Below, piece by piece: positions 1 through 5,117 of a stretch of 8,764 nt of DNA. The notes beneath the pieces are model-generated. The model was not told the DNA's origin and made no database searches. It worked only from the letters and a program-made list of their open reading frames with translations. The DNA lies in the NCBI GenBank assembly GCA_026986455.1, contig JALSON010000293.1, positions 1 through 8,764 of the forward strand. Direction: 5' to 3'. The DNA comes from Thermococcaceae archaeon (lineage in GTDB: Archaea; Methanobacteriota_B; Thermococci; Thermococcales; Thermococcaceae). Each line of letters begins with the position of its first letter. The first letter of the stretch is position 1. The translations under genes and the position numbers were made by a program.

Positions 1-226
1 TTATGTATGTGGCATTAATATCGTATGCCCAAATTGCCTCCGATGCACTAACTTTAAATTGCAGCTTACTATTTGTTGTATCATATGAAACTGAATAACT
101 GCTACCTCCAGAATATAGTAACTGCCAATCATTTGCAACACTCCACTCTGCCGAAACCATCCCCGTCCCAACACTCAACATACTAAAAAGCACCACCAGA
201 GTGAGCACCAACCCGAACCGCTTCAT
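1..226 (-). CDS. Secreted or surface protein with signal peptide, C-terminus outside the window
   Basis: An open frame of 75 codons runs from ATG at 226 off the left edge. Residues 1-26 form a clear signal peptide: Lys-Arg near the start, a hydrophobic core (LVLTLVVLF) and a likely cleavage after Val-Ser-Ala before Glu-Trp. The visible mature part is rich in Ser, Tyr and Thr with little charge, as in extracellular beta-rich proteins. The ribosome binding site GAGGAGGTGA (240-231) sits four bases before the start and overlaps the stop of the upstream gene, so the two are coupled. Base composition changes within the gene: the signal-peptide half is about 50% G+C, while 1-120 is about 34%. No family is recognised. 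It is probably exported by the mobile element's host cell; role unknown. Confidence 0.75.
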   Translation of the reverse strand, partial: MKRFGLVLTLVVLFSMLSVGTGMVSAEWSVANDWQLLYSGGSSYSVSYDTTNSKLQFKVSASEAIWAYDINATYI

Positions 227-230
227 CTTT

Positions 231-347
231 TCACCTCCTCGAAGACCTCCAGGACAGCCACGCTGAAGCCATCTCGTAGCCGAGCATGAGCACGACAAAA
301 GCGAAAATCCCGAGCCCGAACGCGAGAGGAATCATCGTCACGTCCAT
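231..347 (-). CDS. 38-residue single-pass membrane protein
   Basis: ATG at 347 opens a 38-codon frame ending in TGA at 231-233. Residues 5-24 are a single hydrophobic helix (IPLAFGLGIFAFVVLMLGYE), followed by an amphipathic stretch with two Trp and a basic tail (RSSRR), so the C-terminus is probably cytoplasmic. A good ribosome binding site (GGGTGGTT, 358-351) lies in the last codons of the upstream gene, whose stop ends one base before this ATG. The downstream secreted gene starts four bases after the stop, and its ribosome binding site overlaps this gene's end. Position, spacing and ribosome binding site support a real gene despite its size. No homologue is recognised; a small subunit of a membrane assembly is an inference from context. 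Confidence 0.6.
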   Translation of the reverse strand: MDVTMIPLAFGLGIFAFVVLMLGYEMASAWLSWRSSRR

Positions 348-348
348 C

Positions 349-702
349 TCAACCACCCACACTGTAGTCAATGCCAATACCACCGAGCAAGGCCAACAAA
401 AGCGCAAGATTCTGGACGTTGTTCTTTAGAGCGTCGAGAAGAGCCGTGCCGTTCTGCTGCGCCAGCGCCGCGAGGAAACTGACCAGCATCATGTCGTAGA
501 GCATGACCCTCCATCCGCTCGTGCCCGGCTCGATGAGGGCCACTGCCTTTGAGCCTTTGTTCGTCAGCGCCCAATGCACAAGAAGCCCGCCGACCGCGCC
601 GAGCGCGAGAGCTTCCTTCGTCATGAGAGGCCAGGCGACTTTCAGCCAGAAGGCCGTGATGAGGAGGAAGAGCAGGAGCTGAGCGAGGCTTTTCGTTTTC
701 AT
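349..702 (-). CDS. 117-residue multi-pass membrane protein of the mobile element
   Basis: The protein has four hydrophobic segments, roughly residues 6-24, 29-46, 67-82 and 97-112, with short polar loops. The loop at 47-64 is basic (NKGSK). Start choice: ATG at 702 overlaps the stop of the upstream coiled-coil gene as ATGA, and GGGTGAT lies just upstream inside that gene, which signals translational coupling. It is followed after one base by the 38-residue membrane protein. The family is not recognised. Being encoded between a coiled-coil protein, a single-pass protein and a secreted protein, it could form the membrane base of a small surface or transfer apparatus of the element; that is inference only. 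The acidic-looking open frame on the opposite strand here is a shadow. Confidence 0.7.
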   Translation of the reverse strand: MKTKSLAQLLLFLLITAFWLKVAWPLMTKEALALGAVGGLLVHWALTNKGSKAVALIEPGTSGWRVMLYDMMLVSFLAALAQQNGTALLDALKNNVQNLALLLALLGGIGIDYSVGG

Positions 703-875
703 ACTGCCATCACCCGCCGCGCTTTTTTGAGCCGGGCGAGCTCTGCGAGCCTCTGTTGCTTGAGCCGGGTGATGCGAGCGAGCTCCCTCTGTGCCGCTTC
801 AATCTGCTGACGAAGCTTTGACGCATACCTATCATAGAACTCAATCTCCCGAGCAATCCCATCAAACGAGTCCAT
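699..875 (-). CDS. 58-residue coiled-coil protein
   Basis: ATG at 875 opens a 58-codon frame ending in TGA at 699-701. The start is set by a strong ribosome binding site, GGGGGTGGT, three bases upstream. Residues about 8-55 are almost continuously helical and charged, with Leu, Ile and Ala in heptad-like spacing (for example QQIEAAQRELARI and KQQRLAELARLKK), so a coiled-coil oligomer is likely. There is no signal peptide or membrane segment, so it should be cytoplasmic. Its stop overlaps the start of the downstream membrane protein (ATGA), making it the first gene of the leftward operon 1-875. No family is recognised; it may be a cytoplasmic partner of the membrane proteins that follow or a small DNA-binding protein. 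Confidence 0.65.
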   Translation of the reverse strand: MDSFDGIAREIEFYDRYASKLRQQIEAAQRELARITRLKQQRLAELARLKKARRVMAV

Positions 876-1069
876 ACTACCACCCCCTAAATTCAGCCGG
901 GCCTCATCGCCAGCCGGCTCAGCCCTTCAACATGAACCTGATTAGAGAACTGATTTGAGCGGAGGGAGGCCCAAGGTTGCCTAAAAAAGAGATTACTGCG
1001 AAGATATTTAAGAATATTAGAAAAGCGATTTATAGAGCATTTATAGGGGTTATAAAAGATTGAGGAGAA
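876..1069 (-). promoter_or_regulatory. Non-coding regulatory gap upstream of the small-gene operon
   Basis: This 194-base gap separates the RHH gene from the leftward operon. I find no convincing gene in it. On the minus strand it holds four TATA-like boxes: CTTTTATAAC (1058-1049), CTATAAATGC (1046-1037), CTATAAATCG (1035-1026) and CTTAAATATC (1012-1003). A run of six T (988-983) could end transcripts arriving from the integrase-RHH side. The part next to the operon is GC-rich, with CCGGCTG occurring twice (918-912 and 901-895). The box at 1012-1003 would place a transcription start near 980 and leave a leader of about 105 bases, long for Thermococcales. Which box is used cannot be told from sequence. 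Confidence 0.45.
1029..1056. repeat. Helically phased TTTATAG-type repeats, candidate operator
   Basis: On the plus strand TTTATAG occurs at 1029-1035 and again at 1040-1046, eleven bases apart. A related TTATAA follows about ten bases later at 1050-1055. Spacing of one helical turn puts the copies on the same DNA face, an arrangement common for ribbon-helix-helix dimers binding cooperatively. A gene for such a protein ends 14 bases away. The repeats also coincide with TATA-like boxes on the minus strand, so a bound protein could block TBP. Random AT-rich sequence remains a fair alternative. Confidence 0.35.
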
Positions 1070-1237
1070 TCAGGTCTTTATCTCTCTGTAGAGCTTCCTA
1101 ACAGCCATCCTGACAACAGCCGAGTCGTTGTTGAGGCCAAGACTCTTAGAGAGTTCTTTAATCATGCGGTGAGTCTCCTTATCAATGCTAAATGCCCACA
1201 CAAAAGCACCAGTACCATTCAATCTTTCCCGGGCCAT
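1070..1237 (-). CDS. Ribbon-helix-helix (CopG/MetJ-Arc-like) DNA-binding protein, 55 residues
   Basis: The fold pattern fits a short ribbon-helix-helix regulator: a strand near residues 12-18 (FVWAFSI), helix A near 19-33 (KETHRMIKELSKSLG), a turn GLNND, then helix B near 38-53 (DSAVVRMAVRKLYREI). The frame can open earlier at ATG 1258, which overlaps the integrase stop as ATGA, but the near-perfect ribosome binding site AGGAGGTGAG (1252-1243) lies inside that extension and points to ATG at 1237. Family members usually act as dimeric repressors. Coupled to the integrase and adjacent to phased TTTATAG repeats, it may control the integrase or the downstream operon, or act as a recombination directionality factor; those roles are inferred. 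Confidence 0.75.
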   Translation of the reverse strand: MARERLNGTGAFVWAFSIDKETHRMIKELSKSLGLNNDSAVVRMAVRKLYREIKT

Positions 1238-1254
1238 CCTCCGCTCACCTCCTT

Positions 1255-2226
1255 TCATTCTTTCAAAACCTTCTTCAAGTCATCCACAACCGCAGAATAC
1301 CACTCGTCCGCGAGAAGTTCGAGGTTTAGGTAGTGCTTCTCAAGAACTCCGCGTTCAGCTCTCCCCTGAATGAAGTTGATGACCTCAAACGGTGCCCCCT
1401 GGCGGGCCATGAAGGTCGCGAACCACTCTCTTACTGCAGCGGCCGAGAAGTGGATACTCTTTTCTGTCTCCCGCACCGAGCGGAGCCTGACCCTCAACCT
1501 GTTTCGCGTCCAGTTGTAGTCAAGCGGAATCTGCCCAAGCTCTAAAAGTGCGAAGTCCCGTGGGAAGTAGGCATAAAAGGCCTTTTTCTGGCCCTTGACA
1601 CGATAGAGAGGATACTTTGCGATGTTCTCATAGCCCTCAGGCAGTATTAGTTTCTCTGGTTTGAACTCATTGAATAGCTCTACGATAGCCCTTAACCTCA
1701 GTCCGCTGAAAACGAGCGCTTTGTAGACTTTCGCAATAACAGGGCCCTTTTGCTCGTAATATTTCAACGCCTCGCGTATCTGCTCGTCCGTGACGTTGGC
1801 CTTTCTCGGTTCGGTGGGCTTAATCCAGATTATTTCCTTGAGGTCGAGGTGTTGTTCACGGGTTATCACGCCGCGAGCCTTCAGGAAGTTAATAAAGCTT
1901 CTAAGTGCCTTCGTTACGTGCCTTTTGTAGCCCGTTTTTGTGAGAACATCCTGAAGGTCCTCATAAGTTTCTATGCTGTAGGAGTTAAAGAACTTCTCAA
2001 GGGTGCTGAGGTAGCGGTGCCTCGTTTCTTCTGAAGCCAGTCTGACGGAGAGCCATCTCCCATAAGCCTCCTTGTACTGAGACCACTCTTCATTAAGGCC
2101 TATTTGGGGAGACGACGACTTTCGAGCCCGCGCCCCGGGTTCAAATCCCGGCCGGGGCACCAGAGTTCTCTTTTCGTCCGAGTCTATCTTCTGGAGAATT
2201 GCAGAGGGATTGATTACCTCGCTCAT
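1255..2226 (-). CDS. int: Tyrosine recombinase (SSV/TKV-type archaeal integrase) carrying a tRNA attachment core
   Basis: This 323-residue protein has the layout of a tyrosine recombinase. Residues 46-130 form an N-terminal core-binding domain and the catalytic domain follows. Box I is SGLRLRAIVEL with Arg177; a basic beta-hairpin has Lys214/Lys215; box II reads AAVREWFATFMARQG with Arg266 but Ala in place of the usual His of HxxR; the nucleophile is Tyr299 in VLEKHYLN. Codons 22-43 are read antisense through the 3' half of a tRNA-Glu gene, giving the telltale VPRPGFEPG segment. The ATG at 2226 is backed by GGGGAGGGTGAG just upstream. The stop overlaps ATGA leading to the RHH gene. In SSV-type elements integration should cut this gene within the core, yet here the frame is continuous. 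Confidence 0.9.
   Translation of the reverse strand: MSEVINPSAILQKIDSDEKRTLVPRPGFEPGARARKSSSPQIGLNEEWSQYKEAYGRWLSVRLASEETRHRYLSTLEKFFNSYSIETYEDLQDVLTKTGYKRHVTKALRSFINFLKARGVITREQHLDLKEIIWIKPTEPRKANVTDEQIREALKYYEQKGPVIAKVYKALVFSGLRLRAIVELFNEFKPEKLILPEGYENIAKYPLYRVKGQKKAFYAYFPRDFALLELGQIPLDYNWTRNRLRVRLRSVRETEKSIHFSAAAVREWFATFMARQGAPFEVINFIQGRAERGVLEKHYLNLELLADEWYSAVVDDLKKVLKE
2119..2162 (+). other. Attachment core: 3' half of a tRNA-Glu(UUC) gene embedded in int
   Basis: The plus strand reads as the 3' half of a tRNA: anticodon loop CTTTCGA (2119-2125, anticodon TTC at 2121-2123), the 3' side of the anticodon stem GCCCG, a T arm CCGGG-TTCAAAT-CCCGG (2135-2151), the acceptor strand CCGGGGC (2152-2158), discriminator A and encoded CCA (2160-2162). 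The 5' side is missing: bases before 2119 (GACGA) do not complete the anticodon stem and no D arm or GCCCCGG acceptor strand is seen. It is therefore not a functional tRNA but the att core shared with the chromosomal target. The exact left limit of identity is unknown; 44 bases is what the tRNA fold supports. Confidence 0.85.
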
Positions 2227-2290
2227 TCTCTCACCCTCCCCACATATAACTTATATAAGGGTTGTGCCGATGCTCCTGATGCTTTTTATG
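2227..2290 (-). promoter_or_regulatory. int: Candidate integrase promoter and ribosome binding site
   Basis: Two minus-strand TATA-like elements lie upstream of the integrase: the perfect palindrome CTTATATAAG (2259-2250) and CATAAAAAGC (2290-2281). The palindrome would start transcription near 2228, almost at the ATG, leaving the ribosome binding site GGGGAGGGTGAG (2240-2229) outside the message. The distal box would start near 2260 and keep it, so the distal box fits better. All of this lies on the flank side of the attachment core. Confidence 0.4.
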
Positions 2291-2370
2291 ATAGCCGGAC
2301 AATGCATGATAAATCTGCCACTGCAAACATCTCCCGTTATTCCAGAACCACGTGAATACATCTCAACCAT
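2251..2370 (-). other. Doubtful 39-codon open frame in the gap between int and the EamA/SMR-like gene
   Basis: ATG at 2370 directly follows the stop of the EamA/SMR-like gene and opens a 39-codon frame ending at TAA 2251-2253, inside the CTTATATAAG palindrome. The product would include SGRFIMHCPAIIKSIRSIG, which looks more protein-like than random, but there is no proper ribosome binding site and the integrase promoter elements overlap it. It could be a tiny third gene of the operon, the remnant of a gene truncated by integration, or chance. The rest of the 144-base gap holds nothing else I can name. Confidence 0.2.
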
Positions 2371-2748
2371 TCACTTATTAAGCCCAACCAAGATGCTCCC
2401 AACGAGGATCAGCAGCACTCCAATCCACCTGCTTGTTCTAATAGGTTCGTTAAGAATAAAGAATGCCAAAACTGTCGTAACAAAGTATGCAAGGCTCAGC
2501 AAGGAATACATCAGGCTAACATCAAGCATTGAAAGACCGATAATCCACAGAACCGATGAAATCGCATACAACATAAGGCCAGCAGTGATATATTTGTTCG
2601 AAAGCACCATAATGACTGTCTTTAAAGAGAAAATCTTCCCCGTAGAATCCAAAGCACCAACAGAGTTCATGCCAAGCTTAAAAAGTATCTGTGTTGTTCC
2701 TCCAAGCAGTATGCACGCAGCCAAGATAAGGTAAGGAAAGGCCCTCAT
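2371..2748 (-). CDS. Small four-helix EamA/SMR-like transporter, possible lipid-linked sugar flippase subunit
   Basis: The 125-residue protein has four membrane helices, about residues 4-24, 54-74, 78-99 and 105-122. The second half carries the EamA/SMR-type pattern: DVSLMYSLLSLAYFVTTVL, then LNEPIRTSRWIGVLLILVG. Its length matches SMR and ArnE/ArnF-type half-transporters, which work as dimers; ArnE/F move aminoarabinose-lipid across membranes. The start at 2748 is chosen because it overlaps the glycosyltransferase stop (ATGA) and follows GGAGGTGGTT; the frame could extend to 2781 without such support. Coupling to a membrane glycosyltransferase suggests it flips or supplies the polyprenyl-linked sugar donor. 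The substrate is unknown, and a multidrug or metabolite exporter is the alternative. Confidence 0.75.
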   Translation of the reverse strand: MRAFPYLILAACILLGGTTQILFKLGMNSVGALDSTGKIFSLKTVIMVLSNKYITAGLMLYAISSVLWIIGLSMLDVSLMYSLLSLAYFVTTVLAFFILNEPIRTSRWIGVLLILVGSILVGLNK

Positions 2749-4238
2749 CCAACCACCTCCAACACGTAGAAATTCTTCCACTTAAAAACAAGTCTAAAAT
2801 CGTCTGAAAAAGAATCCGCCGTGACGTTATACGCCCGCTCTGTAAATGGGCCAAGGATAATGTACCTAATCCCATACTTCCCAACTATCTCTTTTCTCTC
2901 CTGTGAGTTCAGGAAGAATTGTCTAATATCCTCCCTTCTCTGTTCCATGTTTAGGAATGGATTTCCGTGGCCGTAAGTTACGGCAACAACAGGCCTTCCC
3001 GTGAAGCCCGCAATCCATTCCAAAGTGTAGGGATGTCCGATTAAATAGTCACCCCTTTTAGTATTCCCGCGGACCCATTCAGAAACTTTTAGAAGCCCTC
3101 TTGTGTAATTACCAGCTAATGATTCAAATGGTTTATAGGTGTACCTTGAACTGAAGTTCGTATTGTTGTAGTGAATAAATGCAAAAGATCCATACACTAT
3201 CAGCATAGCTGAAATGCTATATACTGCAACTTTCTTTGCTCCAACCCCCCTCAAGAGTTCCCTGATCGCATAGAAGTAGAGCAGTATGTAGGTATAGTGT
3301 AGTGGTATCGCAAAGCGTGATGGGAAGATCTTTATGCCGATAGTAGAGTAAAGAATCGAAGGGACTAAGTTAACAAGTAGCATTGCCCCAAGGCTCACAT
3401 ATATGAACTTCCAGAACCCCCTACTCTCCCTTCTCTTGAAGGCAAATAACAGGGCGGTAAGGATTAGTGCCAAGCCCCATACAGGAGGCCTGATTCTTAA
3501 AAGCGTTCTGTACAGCATTAATTCTCTCAGCCAATTGCCTTCAACCACTCCTGTAGCTCCCGGCTGGACATGAAGGACTATGTTCAGGAAGTAGGGAGAG
3601 ATTATGATCACTGCAACTAACGGGATAAGTAGCAGATTCTTGTCTCTCTTTAGTCTGAGCAGGGCATACAGTGAAGCCCCAGTCAGAACTGGTAAAGCCG
3701 CCCCAACATGAGTCCACAACATAAAACCTAAAAGGACTCCCGCATACACTCCATGTCTTCTCTTCCTCCCGTAGATGTACCTTAGAATTTCCAGATAGAC
3801 CAGCGGAAGCAGAACCGGGACGAGTGCTTTTGGATTCGGAAAAAGCTGTGATCCCATAATGAGAAAGGAAAGTGCCCCTAATAGTAAGCCACCGTACTTC
3901 TCGTCGAGTTCCTGTCCGAGCAGGTACCATGAAGCTACCATTAACATTGCAAAGAGGAGCGGTGTCCATATCATTAAATTCCAGATCGAAACGTGAGTAA
4001 GTTTCGCCAAGAGTGCGATAATAGAGTGATAGAAGAATGGGTACCAGTTCGGATAAACATTGTAATGCTGATCTAAGAAAGGATTTCTACCGAGGTAGAT
4101 TCCTCTAATCATGGCCATGTGAATTATCGTATCACCACCATTCCCACCAACAGGTGTTTTTCGCCCATGGATAACTGCTAGATTGAGGACAAATGCAAGG
4201 AACAGTAACCAGAGTAAATCTGCTCTTACCCTTTTCAT
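2745..4238 (-). CDS. GT-C-like multi-pass membrane glycosyltransferase
   Basis: This 497-residue membrane protein begins with a helix at about 9-24, followed by an outer loop with GGDTIIHMAMIR (Asp36, His40, Arg45). An acidic residue plus His in the first outer loop is the signature place of GT-C enzymes, which take sugars from polyprenyl phosphates. About ten further hydrophobic segments run to residue 355. A soluble, probably extracytoplasmic domain (360-497) ends with RYIILGPFTERAY, as in several archaeal GT-C-like proteins. No WWDYG is present, so it is not the AglB/STT3 oligosaccharyltransferase. ATG at 4238 follows AGGTGTT. It starts 33 bases after the dioxygenase gene and is coupled to the flippase-like gene. 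The acceptor (protein or lipid) is unknown, and its G+C is lower than its right-hand neighbours. Confidence 0.75.
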   Translation of the reverse strand: MKRVRADLLWLLFLAFVLNLAVIHGRKTPVGGNGGDTIIHMAMIRGIYLGRNPFLDQHYNVYPNWYPFFYHSIIALLAKLTHVSIWNLMIWTPLLFAMLMVASWYLLGQELDEKYGGLLLGALSFLIMGSQLFPNPKALVPVLLPLVYLEILRYIYGRKRRHGVYAGVLLGFMLWTHVGAALPVLTGASLYALLRLKRDKNLLLIPLVAVIIISPYFLNIVLHVQPGATGVVEGNWLRELMLYRTLLRIRPPVWGLALILTALLFAFKRRESRGFWKFIYVSLGAMLLVNLVPSILYSTIGIKIFPSRFAIPLHYTYILLYFYAIRELLRGVGAKKVAVYSISAMLIVYGSFAFIHYNNTNFSSRYTYKPFESLAGNYTRGLLKVSEWVRGNTKRGDYLIGHPYTLEWIAGFTGRPVVAVTYGHGNPFLNMEQRREDIRQFFLNSQERKEIVGKYGIRYIILGPFTERAYNVTADSFSDDFRLVFKWKNFYVLEVVG

Positions 4239-4271
4239 ATTTTAACACCTGATTTCCTGATTCATTCATCC

Positions 4272-5099
4272 TTACCCTACTCTCGGAGGTTTGGATAAAG
4301 AATTATTCACCGCATCCCTCACATAGAGCGCCGCGCCCATGCCGAAGTAAGTGGGACAGGCATAGGCTGTGGCCTTCAGCTCCATCGGGACTTTCCGGAG
4401 CACCCCGAGCATGATCAACAGCTGCCAGTAGCTGTCCGGTTTCGCTTTCCGAATAAATTCCTCATCAAGCTCCAGCAGTTCCTCAAGCCTGTTCTCTCCT
4501 ATGAGCCTCATTACGAGCTCATCGTACTCCTCAGATTCACGTGCATATCCGTAGGGTCCTTTTGGAGCGTGCGCATGCCCGTGATCCGCGCTGATAACAA
4601 GGCCAGCTCTCCCATCGTAGCTTTCAATGCTCCCGGCCAGAACCTCTCCGAACCGTACCAGCGTTTCCCTGGGCATTTTTCTGGCAGGAGTGACGACCAC
4701 AAGCGGCCTGGCATCAAGGAAATGCAGGGGAATCAGCTCCCCCCATGTCAGCGGGAAGCGCGAGTACTCACCCGACAAAGCTGCAAAATTTATGTCTACA
4801 ACAGGAATCCCCGCCCTTCTGGATTCCAGATAAATCTCTTCCGCCAGCTTCCTATCGGTTTTATACTCCCCATGGAATTCAACACCCGCAAAGCCGAGCC
4901 ATGAAACCAGATTTTCGGCAAAGATTATTCCGATGTGGTCGCTGATTTTGATGTTGTGCGGGGTGACGATAACATAGACATCAAACTCCCTGAACTCCTC
5001 ACCTATCCTCTTTAAGACATCCGCCAGCTGCCGGGTTTTTTCATCCCCTGGCTCCAGAACCTCGTTGCCATGAGGCATCATTGCCATACCGCCGAGCAT
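4272..5099 (-). CDS. Class III extradiol dioxygenase-family protein (LigB-like)
   Basis: The 275-residue protein shows the LigB/DODA-type pattern. Candidate metal-site histidines are His10 in MAMMPHG near the N-terminus and His48 in VTPHN; a WGELIPLHF segment (119-127) carries a candidate acidic ligand, Glu121; a late SADHGHAHAPKG block holds His173, His175 and His177. The family includes Fe(II) ring-cleaving dioxygenases and related proteins without known oxygenase activity; in an anaerobe the true reaction is uncertain. Start: the frame opens at GTG 5111, but GGTGGTT (5109-5103) then serves as ribosome binding site for ATG 5099, whose MLGGMAMMPHG is a natural N-terminus. It is divergent from the tRNA methyltransferase gene, and its promoter is covered by a nested inverted repeat. 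Confidence 0.8.
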   Translation of the reverse strand: MLGGMAMMPHGNEVLEPGDEKTRQLADVLKRIGEEFREFDVYVIVTPHNIKISDHIGIIFAENLVSWLGFAGVEFHGEYKTDRKLAEEIYLESRRAGIPVVDINFAALSGEYSRFPLTWGELIPLHFLDARPLVVVTPARKMPRETLVRFGEVLAGSIESYDGRAGLVISADHGHAHAPKGPYGYARESEEYDELVMRLIGENRLEELLELDEEFIRKAKPDSYWQLLIMLGVLRKVPMELKATAYACPTYFGMGAALYVRDAVNNSLSKPPRVG

Positions 5100-5117
5100 T
5101 GAAACCACCACACCCTG

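Noticed and set aside
574..810. Plus-strand frame with an acidic EEEE stretch
   Set aside because: It is antisense to two minus-strand genes that share an ATGA junction and good ribosome binding sites.
937..1075. Inverted pair ACCTGATT (937-944) and AATCAGGT (1068-1075)
   Set aside because: Eight bases at a distance of over 120 bases in AT-rich sequence can arise by chance, and nothing links the two copies.
2090..2162. A complete tRNA-Glu gene
   Set aside because: Only the 3' half folds. The 5' acceptor strand, D arm and 5' side of the anticodon stem are missing, and the upstream bases are integrase coding sequence.
2210..2734. 174-codon plus-strand open frame
   Set aside because: It lies antisense to the EamA/SMR-like gene and runs into the integrase promoter; it has no ribosome binding site, and the minus-strand gene has clear family features and coupling.
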